Shown piece by piece: positions 51,178-59,847 of a stretch of 64,000 nucleotides of DNA. The translations under genes and the position numbers were made by a program. Numbering within the stretch: the stretch's first letter is position 1; every line of letters starts with the position of its first letter. The notes below the pieces were generated by a model, which was given only the letters and a program-made list of their open reading frames with translations, had not been told where the DNA came from and searched no databases. Origin of the DNA: Brevundimonas bullata (GTDB lineage Bacteria; Pseudomonadota; Alphaproteobacteria; Caulobacterales; Caulobacteraceae); contig NZ_QLLC01000001.1 of the NCBI RefSeq assembly GCF_003350205.1, forward strand, positions 1 through 64,000, read 5' to 3'.

Positions 51178-51867
51178 TCACCCCGCCTTTTCCGGCAGAT
51201 GGAAGAAGTCGATGAAGCGGGCGAAGACGTCGCGGTCGCCCTCGATGGTCATCGCCCCCTCGCCTTCCAGCGCCGCCAGAGGAACCTTGCCGTAGACGGC
51301 GGCGGCGACGACCGGCGGGGCTGCACGCACCACCACGTCGCCATCCTCAACCGCGCCGCGCCGCGTTGTGATGACGCCGTCCGCCACGGTCACGACCATC
51401 CGATCCTCGTCCATCGCAAAACCCAGACGCATGGCCGCCTCGCTCGCCCTCGCCGGATCGAACATGGTCTCGAACGACTGCATGACCGAGACCGCGCTGA
51501 TCGGCAGGGTCGGGTCGTGCTGCGGCGAGCGCGCGGCCCAGCGCCCCAGAACCATGAAGACCGGCTTGATCTCATAACCCCAGTCGGTCAGCTCATAGAC
51601 CTGAACCGAGGCGGGCGGCGGCAGCTTGCGGCGCTGGACGATGCTTGATGCCTCCAGCCCCTCCAGCCGCTGCGTCAGGACGTTGGCCGACAGGCCGCAC
51701 AGGTCTTTGCGCAGGTCGCTGAAACGTCGCGGCCCCATCATGAGTTCTCGTATCACCAGCAGCGCCCAGCGCTCGCCGATCAGGTCGAGCCCGTGCGCCG
51801 CGCCGCAGGCGTCGTGATAGCGGCGCGACCGACCGACAGGTTCTTTAGTTACTTTTTCTAACTTCAT
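51178..51867 (-). CDS. HxlR-family transcriptional regulator with C-terminal sterol-carrier-like domain
   Basis: 229 residues. The winged-helix HxlR domain (about 15-110) includes CGAAHGLDLIGERWALLVIRELMMGPRRFSDLRKDL, with Cys21 that may sense electrophiles. The C-terminal ~110 residues (FETMFDPARASEAAMRLGF...) look like the SCP2-type domain found in some HxlR regulators. The family includes formaldehyde- and quinone-responsive regulators. It is divergent from the VOC gene at 51927 with only 59 bp between starts. Confidence 0.88.
   Translation of the reverse strand: MKLEKVTKEPVGRSRRYHDACGAAHGLDLIGERWALLVIRELMMGPRRFSDLRKDLCGLSANVLTQRLEGLEASSIVQRRKLPPPASVQVYELTDWGYEIKPVFMVLGRWAARSPQHDPTLPISAVSVMQSFETMFDPARASEAAMRLGFAMDEDRMVVTVADGVITTRRGAVEDGDVVVRAAPPVVAAAVYGKVPLAALEGEGAMTIEGDRDVFARFIDFFHLPEKAG
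51847..51863. promoter_or_regulatory. Candidate HxlR operator over the hxlR start
   Basis: AGTTACTTTTTCTAACT, an imperfect dyad covering codons 2-7 of the regulator gene. A GTTGACTAAC segment lies just beyond (51870-51879) in the divergent promoter gap. A similar dyad lies at 41748-41764 before a VOC gene. Autoregulation and control of the divergent VOC operon are the likely uses; inferred only. Confidence 0.35.
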
Positions 51868-51926
51868 GGTTGACTAACATAACATCGAGACGCAAGACTT
51901 GCATCATCAGAGAGAGGGAGAAGGCC

Positions 51927-52370
51927 ATGTCAAAGATGATTTTCGTCAATCTGCCGGTCACGGACCTGCCCCGGTCGGTCGCCTTCTACGAGGCCGTGGG
52001 CGCGACCAAGAACCCGATGTTCTCGGACGACACCGCCGCCTGTCTGGTGTTTTCGGACACCATCCACGCCATGCTGCTGACCCACGAGAAGTTCGCCAGC
52101 TTCACCGACCGCGCCATTCCCGACGCGCACCAGACGGCCCAGGTGCTGATCTGCGTCTCGGAAGACAGCCGCGAGGCCGTGGACGCCGTGCATGACCGCG
52201 CGGTCCAGGCGGGCGGTCGGGCCGACGCCATCGCGGTCCAGGACTACGGCTTCATGTACAGCCGCGCCTACGCCGACCCCGACGGCCATATCTGGGAAGT
52301 CATGTGGATGGACCCCGAAGCCGCCGCCCAGGGCCCTGAAGCCTTCGCCGCCCAGGTGGGCGGAGGCTGA
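51927..52370 (+). CDS. VOC-superfamily protein (lactoylglutathione lyase-like)
   Basis: 147 residues starting MSKMIFVNLPVTDLPRSVAF after an AGGGAGAAGG site. A single VOC fold with the pattern FYEAVGATKNPMFSD and the C-terminal AYADPDGHIWEVMWMDPEAA, where a metal-ligand histidine and glutamate stand in GHIWEV. First gene of a run of four stress-like proteins divergent from the HxlR regulator. Confidence 0.85.
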   Translation: MSKMIFVNLPVTDLPRSVAFYEAVGATKNPMFSDDTAACLVFSDTIHAMLLTHEKFASFTDRAIPDAHQTAQVLICVSEDSREAVDAVHDRAVQAGGRADAIAVQDYGFMYSRAYADPDGHIWEVMWMDPEAAAQGPEAFAAQVGGG

Positions 52371-52373
52371 GCC

Positions 52374-52865
52374 ATGGCCGACAAGATCATTCCCTGCCTC
52401 TGGTATGATCTGGGCCAGGCGAAGAAGGCGGCGGAATTCTATGTCTCGCTGGGTCTGCCCGACAGCCACGTCGACCGGGTCGTGACCAGCCCGGCCGACA
52501 ATCCGTCCAACCCCGAAGGCGCCGAACTGGTGGTCGAGTTCACCCTGGCCGGGCGGCGCTACATGGGTCTGAACGGCGGGCCGATCTTCCCCCAGACCGA
52601 GGCCGTCTCCTTCATGATCATGACGGACGACCAGGCCGAAACCGACCGCCTGTGGGACGCCATCGTCAGCGCCGGCGGTCAGGAAAGCCAGTGCGGCTGG
52701 TGCAAGGACCGTTGGGGCGTCAACTGGCAGATCACGCCGCGCCGCCTGATGGCCTTCTACGACGACCCAGATCCCTCCCGCGCCAAGGCCGCCTTTGAGG
52801 CCATGATGACCATGAAAAAGATCGACATCGCAGCCCTGGAGGCCGCTGCTGACAAGGCTGGGTGA
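52374..52865 (+). CDS. VOC-superfamily protein, PhnB / 3-demethylubiquinone methyltransferase-like fold
   Basis: 163 residues. The sequence (KIIPCLWYDLGQAKKAAEFYV, FTLAGRRYMGLNGGP, SFMIMTDDQAETDRLWDAI and CGWCKDRWGVNWQITPRRL) is that of the family once annotated 3-demethylubiquinone-9 3-methyltransferase but now seen as VOC-like. Activity unknown. It starts 3 bp after the preceding stop, so they are coupled. Confidence 0.87.
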   Translation: MADKIIPCLWYDLGQAKKAAEFYVSLGLPDSHVDRVVTSPADNPSNPEGAELVVEFTLAGRRYMGLNGGPIFPQTEAVSFMIMTDDQAETDRLWDAIVSAGGQESQCGWCKDRWGVNWQITPRRLMAFYDDPDPSRAKAAFEAMMTMKKIDIAALEAAADKAG

Positions 52866-52998
52866 ACGGCCAAGCTAAGTCGCCCGACCACAGAAAACTG
52901 TCGCTTTCCACCAAGCCTAAGCCTGCGCCTTCAACGACCATCCGCCCCCGCCCCTCAATCAGCGAGCGAGAGGGGCCAACAACAAAGAGGAGACGACC

Positions 52999-53346
52999 AT
53001 GAGCTATGTCACAGGCTTCCTGACCCCGGTGAAGGCCGAGAACAAGGAGCGCTATATCGAGTCCGCCCGCGTCGCCTGGCCGCTGTTCAAGGGCTACGGC
53101 GCCCTGGCCCATGTCGAGAACTGGGGCGTGGACGTGCCGGACGGCAAGGTCACTAGCTTCCCCATGGCGGTGAAGCTGGAAGAGGGCGAGGTCGTGGTCT
53201 TCTCCTGGCTGATCTGGCCCGACAAGAAGACCGCCGACGACGCCTGGGCCAAGATGGAGAAGGACCCCGCCATGGCCGACATGGACATGCCCTTCGACGG
53301 CAAGCGCATGATGTGGGGCGGCTTCGAAACCGTCTTCCAGAACTGA
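52999..53346 (+). CDS. DUF1428 family protein (1)
   Basis: 115 residues, the YbaA/DUF1428 family with WGVDVPDGKVTSFPMAVKLEEGEVVVFSWLIWPD and MPFDGKRMMWGGFE. A small ferredoxin-like (alpha/beta) fold, no known activity. It has an AAGAGGAG ribosome binding site. It is followed 34 bp later by a paralogue with about 50 percent identity, showing tandem duplication. Confidence 0.9.
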   Translation: MSYVTGFLTPVKAENKERYIESARVAWPLFKGYGALAHVENWGVDVPDGKVTSFPMAVKLEEGEVVVFSWLIWPDKKTADDAWAKMEKDPAMADMDMPFDGKRMMWGGFETVFQN

Positions 53347-53380
53347 CCGCCGCCTACCCTCACCCAAACAAGGAGGCCCC

Positions 53381-53728
53381 ATGCCCTTTCTCGATATCAC
53401 CGTCATTCCGGTGCCGAACGCCAACAAGGCCGCCTATCTGGAGCATTCAGCCAAGACCAGTCCGTTCTTCCGAGAAAAGGGCGCGACCGCCGTCACCGAA
53501 ACCTGGGGCGAAGACGTGCCTGACGGCAAGCTGACCGACTTCAAGAAGGCCGTTCAGTTGCAAGCGGATGAAAGCGTGGCCGTCGGCTGGATCACCTGGC
53601 CGGACAAGGCGACCCGCGACGCCGCCTGGGAGGCCCTGATGCAGGACGAACGCATGGCCGGCATGGACATGCCGTTCGACGGCAAGCGCATGATCTTCGC
53701 CGGCTTCGAACTGGTCGCCGAGAACTGA
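53381..53728 (+). CDS. DUF1428 family protein (2)
   Basis: 115 residues, a tandem paralogue of the previous gene: WGEDVPDGKLTDFKKAVQL, VAVGWITWPDKATRDAAWEAL and MPFDGKRMIFAGFELV. It ends the HxlR-divergent run, just before a strong terminator. Confidence 0.9.
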   Translation: MPFLDITVIPVPNANKAAYLEHSAKTSPFFREKGATAVTETWGEDVPDGKLTDFKKAVQLQADESVAVGWITWPDKATRDAAWEALMQDERMAGMDMPFDGKRMIFAGFELVAEN

Positions 53729-53768
53729 GACGCGCCCCGCCTCGGTCGCGCGGCGAGAAGCACAAAGT

Positions 53769-53803
53769 AAAAAGGGCGGCTCTTGCGAGCCGCCCTTTGT
53801 TTT
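53769..53803 (+). terminator. Rho-independent terminator (bidirectional)
   Basis: AAAGGGCGGCTC / GAGCCGCCCTTT perfect 12-bp stem with a TTGC loop, then GTTTT. A tracts on the 5' side mean it may also stop rpoD transcripts from the opposite strand. Confidence 0.93.
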
Positions 53804-53809
53804 CGTTGA

Positions 53810-53833
53810 TCAGCTGTCCAGGAAGGACCGCAC
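53810..53833 (-). pseudogene. Displaced second copy of the rpoD C-terminal codons
   Basis: Read on the minus strand, GTGCGGTCCTTCCTGGACAG then CTGA encodes V-R-S-F-L-D-S-stop. The real rpoD end, 52 bp upstream on that strand, encodes L-R-S-F-L-D-S-stop with different codons. The spacer contains GGGCTTGACCCGGGGG, a fragment resembling family B repeats. It looks as though a repeat entered the rpoD 3' end, leaving the old terminal codons behind. Confidence 0.55.
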
Positions 53834-53861
53834 CCCCGGGTCAAGCCCGAGGGCTGAAGGC

Positions 53862-55799
53862 TTACGAATCTAGGAACGAGCGCAGCTTCCGGCTTCTGGA
53901 CGGGTGCTTCAGCTTGCGCAGGGCCTTGGCCTCGATCTGACGGATGCGTTCGCGGGTCACGCTGAACTGCTGGCCGACTTCTTCCAGGGTGTGGTCGGTG
54001 TTCATGCCGATGCCGAAGCGCATCCGCAGGACGCGTTCTTCCCGCGGGGTCAGAGAAGCCAGGACGCGGGTCGTGGTTTCGCGCAGGTTCGACTGGATGG
54101 CGGCGTCGATGGGCAGGACGGCGTTCTTGTCCTCGATGAAGTCGCCCAGGTGGCTGTCTTCCTCGTCGCCGATGGGCGTTTCGAGGCTGATTGGCTCCTT
54201 GGCGATCTTCAGGACCTTGCGGACCTTCTCCAGCGGCATGGCCAGCTTCTCGGCCAGCTCTTCCGGGGTCGGCTCGCGGCCGATCTCGTGCAGCATCTGG
54301 CGGCTGGTGCGGACGATCTTGTTGATCGTCTCGATCATGTGAACCGGAATACGGATGGTCCGCGCCTGGTCAGCGATCGAGCGGGTGATGGCCTGACGAA
54401 TCCACCAGGTGGCGTAGGTCGAGAACTTGTAGCCGCGACGGTACTCGAACTTGTCGACCGCCTTCATCAGACCGATGTTGCCTTCCTGAATAAGGTCCAG
54501 GAATTGCAGGCCGCGGTTGGTGTATTTCTTGGCGATGGAGATGACGAGGCGCAGGTTGGCCTCGACCATTTCCTTCTTGGCCTGACGGGCTTCGCGTTCG
54601 CCCTTCTGGACCGTCTGGACGATGCGGCGATAGTCGTCGATCGGCAGACCGGCCTCGGTCGCCACGGCGGCGATGTCGGTGCGGATCTTGGCGATCTGGG
54701 CGGCTTCATTGTCGCTGAACTTGGTCCAGCGCACGCCCATTTCCTTGACGCGCTCGGCCCAGTTGGGGTCCAGCTCGGAGCCGAAGTAGGCCTTGAGGAA
54801 CTCAGGACGCGAGATGCCGTAGCTGTCGGCCAGGCGCAGCAGACGCCCTTCCAGACCGATCAGACGCTTGTTGATGGCGTAAAGCTGCTCAACCAGAGCC
54901 TCGATGCGGTTGTTGTTCAGCTTCATCGTCTTCAGACGATCCGAGATCGTCGTCGTCAGCGTCTCATAGGCCTTGTGGTCCTTGGCGCTGAGCACCTCGC
55001 CCTTCAGGCGGGCCTCGACCAGCTTGTCCTGCAACTTGCGGAAGCCGCCGAAGTCCGCAGCGATCGCGTCCAGCACTTCCATGACGCCGTCGCGCAGTTC
55101 GGCTTCCAGAGCCGAGATGGACATGCCGCCGCCGTCGTCGAAGTCGTCTTCGTCGTCGTCTTCACCCTCAGGCTTGTCCTCGCTCGGAGCGGGGGCGGCG
55201 CCCGGCAGGGCGGCGGGCGGCTGATTGTGCGGCAGCGACGACGGATTCAGGATGCCGTAGGTGGCGTCCAGGTCGATCACTTCGCGCAGCAGGATGCGGT
55301 TGTTGGCCAGCTCTTCGCGCCAAACCATGATGGCTTCGAAGGTCAGGGCGCTTTCGCACAGACCCGAGATCATGGCGTCGCGGCCGGCTTCGATCCGCTT
55401 GGCGATGGCGATTTCGCCCTCGCGGCTCAGCAGTTCGACCGAACCCATCTCGCGCAGATACATGCGCACGGGGTCGTCAGTGCGATCATAGGCGGCCTTG
55501 GCCGGGGCCTCGGCCACCGAGGTCTCGGCGGCGGCGGCCACGTCGGTGCCGGTCGATTCCGCGGCGTCTTCCTCGGCCTCGACGACGTTGACGCCCATCT
55601 CCGACAGCATGGCCAGCGTGTCTTCGATGGCGTCGGGGGTGACTTCTTCGCTGGGGAGGACCTTGTTCAGTTCCTCCATCGTGACATAGCCGCGCGCCTT
55701 GGCCTGCTTGATGAATTTCTTGACGCCGGCGTCCGTCAGATCGAGCAGCGGCCCGTCGGTGTTGGCTTCTGCATCCTGCGTCTCGGTCTGCGCGCTCAT
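53862..55799 (-). CDS. rpoD: RNA polymerase primary sigma factor RpoD (sigma-73 type)
   Basis: 645 residues. Region 1.1 at the N-terminus ([25 protein letters not shown]), an acidic linker (about 195-225, [14 protein letters not shown]), and regions 2-4 including [35 protein letters not shown] and the region 4 helix-turn-helix [18 protein letters not shown]. It is the housekeeping sigma factor. It ends RKLRSFLDS. Located 75 bp after dnaG on the same strand, part of the classical macromolecular-synthesis pair. Confidence 0.98.
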   Translation of the reverse strand: MSAQTETQDAEANTDGPLLDLTDAGVKKFIKQAKARGYVTMEELNKVLPSEEVTPDAIEDTLAMLSEMGVNVVEAEEDAAESTGTDVAAAAETSVAEAPAKAAYDRTDDPVRMYLREMGSVELLSREGEIAIAKRIEAGRDAMISGLCESALTFEAIMVWREELANNRILLREVIDLDATYGILNPSSLPHNQPPAALPGAAPAPSEDKPEGEDDDEDDFDDGGGMSISALEAELRDGVMEVLDAIAADFGGFRKLQDKLVEARLKGEVLSAKDHKAYETLTTTISDRLKTMKLNNNRIEALVEQLYAINKRLIGLEGRLLRLADSYGISRPEFLKAYFGSELDPNWAERVKEMGVRWTKFSDNEAAQIAKIRTDIAAVATEAGLPIDDYRRIVQTVQKGEREARQAKKEMVEANLRLVISIAKKYTNRGLQFLDLIQEGNIGLMKAVDKFEYRRGYKFSTYATWWIRQAITRSIADQARTIRIPVHMIETINKIVRTSRQMLHEIGREPTPEELAEKLAMPLEKVRKVLKIAKEPISLETPIGDEEDSHLGDFIEDKNAVLPIDAAIQSNLRETTTRVLASLTPREERVLRMRFGIGMNTDHTLEEVGQQFSVTRERIRQIEAKALRKLKHPSRSRKLRSFLDS

Positions 55800-55874
55800 T
55801 CAGTCAGTCTCCACGACCGCTCGGGGGTGATCAGTCCCCTGCGGCGAAAATACAACGCCCGACGACTTCGTTGG

Positions 55875-57788
55875 TTACGAAGAAGCCGCGTCTTCCCAAA
55901 TCGTTCCGGTCTTGATGGCCCGCCGCAAAGCATCGCGCTCGGCTTTCACCAGGGTGAAGGCCGAGTTATCGAACGCCTGATGGGCGCCCGACTTTGCTGA
56001 CGCCAGCGCCTGCTCCAACGCCGCTACGCGGGTCAGAGCGTCAAACGCCTGCGACCACCGGGTCCTCGCCTCGCCGAGGGGCTTGTCTGCAGCCAGGAAT
56101 GGCGCGCCGGACTTTGCCGCCGCCTTCTCGACCTCGTGCATCAAGGCATCATGACCCGAGTGGGCCAGATGGCGTCGGATCGCGGCAGAGTCAAGGCTCT
56201 GACCGCCAAACCGCAACCGAACCAGTTCCTGCGCCAGCCCATCCAGCGCCGGATCGCCGAACCCATGGCGGGCGATGGCCTCCAGATGGTCGTCCATTCG
56301 CTCAGGGTCATCGACCGCGCCGTGGGCCAGGGCCGCCGCCACCGGCTCGATGGAGCGCGACAGGGCGTGCATGGCCTGGGCGCCCTCGGCCGTCTGGCCC
56401 AATTTCGGCGGTGGCCCGCGCCAGCGTCCGCCCATCCCGCCACCTGGGCCCGGTCGCCCCCCGCCCTGCTGATAGGACTGGCCCTGCTGTTGCTGCTGGC
56501 GGGGGAACAGGGCGTCGAAACGCTCGAACAGGTCGCGGCGGTATTGCTCGGCCAGGTCCTTGTCCTGAATGGCCGAGGCCGCCTGACGCAGCCGCCCCTT
56601 CAGCCCCGCCTTGCGTTCGGGCGTGTCCAGAGGCTCGGCCTCGGCCTCGCGGCGGAACAGGACCTCGACGAAGGGCCGCGTCTCGCTGACGGCGTGGCGC
56701 AGGGCGGGCGCCCCCTTGTCGCGCAGGATGTCGTCCGGGTCCTGACCGGCCTCCAGCAGGGCGAAACGGAAGGACCGCCCCGACTTCAGCAGGGGCAGCG
56801 ACCGCTCGATCGAACGATAGGCGGCCCGCAGCCCCGCCGCGTCGCCGTCGAAGCAGAGCACCGGCTCGGCCGACACCCGCCACAGCCGTTCCATCTGCTC
56901 CTCGGTCAGGGCCGTGCCCATAGGCGCCACGGCCGGCAGACCGGCCCGTTGGCAGGCGATGACGTCCATATAGCCTTCGACGACGATGATCCCCTGCTCG
57001 CCCCGGCTCTCGGCCCCCAGGATGCGGCGCGCCTCGGGCAGGCCGTAGAGGGTGGCGCCCTTGTGAAACAGCGGGCTTTCCGGCCCGTTCAGATACTTGG
57101 CCCGGTCGTCGGGGTTCATCGCCCGCCCGCCGAAGCTGACGATCCGCCCGCGCGCGTCCAGAATGGGGAACATCAGTCGGTCGCGGAACCGATCATAGGG
57201 CTGACCGCCGCTTTCCGGCGCGATCAGCATCCCGGCCTCGACCAGATCGCCCGGCTTGGCCCCGCGCTGGATCAGGGCGTTCTTCAGCCCCTCGCGGTCG
57301 TTGGGGGCGTAGCCTAGGCCGAAGCGTTCCCACTGGTCCTCGGGCAGGCCGCGCTTTTCCAGATATTCGCGCGCCGCCTTGCCGACCGAGCGGCGCAGGT
57401 TGGCGGCGAACCACTTCTGGGCCAGGTCCATCCAGTCGGTCAGGCCCTGCTTCTTGGCCTCGCGCTCGGCCGACTGCGGGTCCTCGGCGGGCAGTTGCAT
57501 CCCCGCCTCGCCCGCCAACCGCTGCACCGCCTCTACAAAGCTGAGACGCTCGGTCTCCTGCAGGAAGCTGATGATGTCGCCGTGCTTGCCGGACGAGAAG
57601 TCGTGGAAGAAGCCCTTGTCGTCGTTGACGAAGAAGCTGGGCGACCGCTCCTTGGAGAAGGGACTGAGGCCCACATACTCGCGTCCCTGACGCTTGAGCT
57701 TCACCGTCCGGCCGATGACATCGGACGGGCGAAGGCGGGCCTTCAGTTCTTCAAGGAAACGATCGTCGAAACGCACGATCCCAGACAC
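55875..57788 (-). CDS. dnaG: DNA primase DnaG with degenerate zinc-binding motif
   Basis: 637 residues. N-terminal zinc-ribbon region, then the TOPRIM catalytic core (IVVEGYMDVIACQRAGLPAV, LCFDGDAAGLRAAYR), and a C-terminal DnaB-binding helical domain. The four zinc ligands of E. coli DnaG (C, H, C, C) are replaced by S42, S45, D63 and S66 in YVGLSPFSKERSPSFFVNDDKGFFHDFSSGKHG. Otherwise the domain aligns without gaps, so the loss is not a sequencing artefact. Upstream of rpoD as usual. Confidence 0.96.
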   Translation of the reverse strand: MSGIVRFDDRFLEELKARLRPSDVIGRTVKLKRQGREYVGLSPFSKERSPSFFVNDDKGFFHDFSSGKHGDIISFLQETERLSFVEAVQRLAGEAGMQLPAEDPQSAEREAKKQGLTDWMDLAQKWFAANLRRSVGKAAREYLEKRGLPEDQWERFGLGYAPNDREGLKNALIQRGAKPGDLVEAGMLIAPESGGQPYDRFRDRLMFPILDARGRIVSFGGRAMNPDDRAKYLNGPESPLFHKGATLYGLPEARRILGAESRGEQGIIVVEGYMDVIACQRAGLPAVAPMGTALTEEQMERLWRVSAEPVLCFDGDAAGLRAAYRSIERSLPLLKSGRSFRFALLEAGQDPDDILRDKGAPALRHAVSETRPFVEVLFRREAEAEPLDTPERKAGLKGRLRQAASAIQDKDLAEQYRRDLFERFDALFPRQQQQQGQSYQQGGGRPGPGGGMGGRWRGPPPKLGQTAEGAQAMHALSRSIEPVAAALAHGAVDDPERMDDHLEAIARHGFGDPALDGLAQELVRLRFGGQSLDSAAIRRHLAHSGHDALMHEVEKAAAKSGAPFLAADKPLGEARTRWSQAFDALTRVAALEQALASAKSGAHQAFDNSAFTLVKAERDALRRAIKTGTIWEDAASS

Positions 57789-57926
57789 TCCGGCGCGACG
57801 GCGAGGGGAAGGGCCGCCGCACCCTCAGACATGGGCATCCCCGGTTCTGTTTTCCACAGCCTGTGAAGATCGAGGATGGAATGCGTGGGCGAATTTCCGC
57901 GGGGCATTGGCGGAACCGAAATAGAG
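57789..57926. promoter_or_regulatory. dnaG upstream region with a DnaA-box-like dyad
   Basis: TTTTCCACAGCCTGTGAA (57850-57867) holds a one-mismatch DnaA box (TTTTCCACA) and a CACAG-C-CTGTG dyad. The same CACAGCCTGTG core recurs at 59427-59437, where the box is perfect. It lies about 65 bp before the dnaG start, within promoter distance. Confidence 0.4.
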
Positions 57927-58078
57927 CCCTCCCCCTCGATGGGGGAGGGTTGGGTGGGGGTGAAGGCGGACCGGCGCCATGAGCGCTCGCGAGACGCCGC
58001 GCCTCTTGCGTCTTTTGTTGCCACGTCGCGCTCTCACCCCCATCCCCGTCCCTTCCCCCATCGAGGGGGAAGGGGGGC
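57927..58078. repeat. Intergenic CCCTCCCCCTCGATGGGGGAGGG palindromic repeat (family F)
   Basis: 152 bp. Left hairpin CCCTCCCCCTCGATGGGGGAGGG followed by TTGGGTGGGGGTGAAGGCGG, then about 65 bp, then CACCCCCATCCCCGTCCCTTCCCCCATCGAGGGGGAAGGGGGG. Ends are inverted relative to each other. Fills the gap between dnaG and the patatin gene. A partial copy is at 32286-32329. Confidence 0.85.
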
Positions 58079-58132
58079 GATAAAAAGAACACCGACACAC
58101 AACAGGGGCTCAGCCGAATGCGTGGATGCGGG

Positions 58133-59269
58133 CTACTTCCACGCCTCGCCCGTCCGCCCCAGGGCCTCGCCCAGGTCATAGACGGCCTGCATCGACTCTT
58201 GGCTGAAATCGAGGCTGTCGGCGCCGTCGAAATCCTCGGGGATGGCGGCGACGTGGAATTCCAGTCCGTTGCGGCTGGCGAAGGCGCGGTTGGCGACGAG
58301 GGTGGCGCGCAGCTGACCGCCCAGCACCGCGTCCAGACTGCGGGTCAGCACCGGAATGGCGGCGTCGCGGGTGACGGCGAAGCGCGGCGCGTCCTTGCCG
58401 TTGACCACGACGTGCAGACGCGCGCCCTGAAACACCCCGGCCACGTCGTCCCAGTTCCACATGATCTGCGGCAGGGCCACGAAGGGGTTCATCACCCCGC
58501 CGTCGACGTGCATCTCCTCGAACACCGCGCCGCGGCCCTGCGAGCGGATCATGACCGGCGGAAAGGCGCCGGGAATGCTGGCCGAGGCGATCAGGACGTC
58601 GCGGAACAGGGCCAGAGCCTCAGGCCCGCCGCGCTCGGCGATGGCGCCCATGTTCCAGATGACGCCGCGCTGAGCGTCCAGATCGGTGGTGGCGACCAGC
58701 AGCAGCCGCCCCTTGGCGTGTTCGGCGGCGACCTCGGTCAACATCGCCTGGTCCACATTGCTCTCGACCAGTTCACGCAGGGGTTCGCCGCTGAACACGC
58801 CCGATCCGATCAGGGCGCGCACGCCCCGGCTTTTCAGCAACCCGGTCGCCTGCCCGCCGGTATAGGCCTCCTTCAACCGCCCATCCCAACGCGGGCCCAG
58901 GAAGACGAAGGGGGCGGCCAGGGCGCCGGTCGAGACCCCGGTCACGACTTCGAAATCCGGGCGCTTGCCGCTGGCGGTCCAGCCGTTGATCAGACCTGCG
59001 GCGAAGGCCCCGTTGGCGCCGCCGCCGGACAGGGCGATCAGGTCGAAATGACCGTCCGGTCCCTTGGGCACGCCCTCGCCCAGCTGCTGTTCGATCTTCT
59101 GCGCCGCCGCCTCGTCCTCGACGGAGAAGCGGACGTTGGGAAAGCCCACGGGCGAGGCCGCGTCGCGTTCGGTCAGGCCGAAGTCGCTGCGCGCCCCGCT
59201 GGCGCAGGCCGACAACAGCAGACCGGCGCTCAGTACGGCGGCGACCGTCCGCATCAGGCTGAAACTCAT
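58133..59269 (-). CDS. Patatin-like phospholipase, lipoprotein
   Basis: 378 residues. The N-terminus MSFSLMRTVAAVLSAGLLLSAC is a lipoprotein signal with the acceptor Cys22. The patatin motifs are ALSGGGANGAFAAGL (oxyanion), the nucleophile serine in GVSTGAL and the aspartate in VDGGVMNP. It should hydrolyse phospholipids or other acyl lipids in the periplasm or outer membrane. The substrate is unknown. Confidence 0.9.
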   Translation of the reverse strand: MSFSLMRTVAAVLSAGLLLSACASGARSDFGLTERDAASPVGFPNVRFSVEDEAAAQKIEQQLGEGVPKGPDGHFDLIALSGGGANGAFAAGLINGWTASGKRPDFEVVTGVSTGALAAPFVFLGPRWDGRLKEAYTGGQATGLLKSRGVRALIGSGVFSGEPLRELVESNVDQAMLTEVAAEHAKGRLLLVATTDLDAQRGVIWNMGAIAERGGPEALALFRDVLIASASIPGAFPPVMIRSQGRGAVFEEMHVDGGVMNPFVALPQIMWNWDDVAGVFQGARLHVVVNGKDAPRFAVTRDAAIPVLTRSLDAVLGGQLRATLVANRAFASRNGLEFHVAAIPEDFDGADSLDFSQESMQAVYDLGEALGRTGEAWK

Positions 59270-59343
59270 AAGCGTTCTCCAGGGCGCGCCACCTTAGCCG
59301 CTTTCCGTGACAACAGGAAAAGCCCCGGCTCGACAAAACCCCG

Positions 59344-59441
59344 TTAGGTTTTGGTTAACCAAGAAGGCCGCTTCGGACGCGCCATCGTCCGAATGCGGAC
59401 CCAATCCCGCGCGACAACACCATTATCCACAGCCTGTGGAT
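59344..59441. promoter_or_regulatory. CtrA-like site and paired DnaA boxes
   Basis: TTAGGTTTTGGTTAAC (59344-59359) differs at one base from TTAA-N7-TTAAC, and overlaps the 12-bp palindrome TTGGTTAACCAA. About 65 bp on, TTATCCACA (59423-59431) is a perfect DnaA box, followed after GCC by the inverted near-match TGTGGATGA. Together they form a candidate cell-cycle control region ahead of the small gene at 59464. Confidence 0.45.
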
Positions 59442-59463
59442 GAATGTACTTCAAGGATCTTCC

Positions 59464-59727
59464 ATGTTCATCGCCATCGCCCGCCCGGCGGTGGAGCCCC
59501 AAGGCCCCGACGCCGTCGCCGTCCCCGGCTCCCCCGCTGTTCCGTTCCTGACGCCCCGCGCCCTGCATGCGCGCCTGCTGGACAACGCCGCCGCGCGCCG
59601 TCGCCGCGGACTGGAGCGAAAGCAGGCCCGCCGCGCCGACGACGCCGCCTACTGGATCTCGGCGGCGCCCATGGCGGTGCAAAAGGCCTGCGCCCTGCGC
59701 CAGGCTGATTTCATCGCCCTGCCCTGA
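59464..59727 (+). CDS. Small basic hypothetical protein
   Basis: 87 residues starting MFIAIARPAVEPQ, 6 bp after an AAGGA site. Proline/alanine-rich N-terminus, then a strongly basic segment AARRRRGLERKQARRADDAAY and a short C-terminal helix (MAVQKACALRQADFIAL). I do not recognise it; a nucleic-acid-binding role is possible from its charge but unproven. An in-frame ATG nine codons earlier would overlap the DnaA boxes. Next to the paired DnaA boxes. Confidence 0.6.
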   Translation: MFIAIARPAVEPQGPDAVAVPGSPAVPFLTPRALHARLLDNAAARRRRGLERKQARRADDAAYWISAAPMAVQKACALRQADFIALP

Positions 59728-59747
59728 GGTCTGACGTCTGGGTGTTC

Positions 59748-59764
59748 GACCTTGGTCTAAGGTC
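59748..59764. promoter_or_regulatory. GACCTT-N5-AAGGTC dyad upstream of the PAS gene
   Basis: A perfect 6+6 inverted repeat with a 5-bp spacer, 84 bp before the PAS-protein ATG. It contains TTGGTC, the half site seen in the acetate-switch region, but the dyad geometry differs. Possible operator for a regulator of the PAS gene. Confidence 0.45.
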
Positions 59765-59847
59765 CCGGACCATCCGCAACTGGCGGTTTTACAGAAATAT
59801 TCAGAGATCGGGCGCAGACCCAAAGAACGTCCTTCTCCGAGTTTTCC

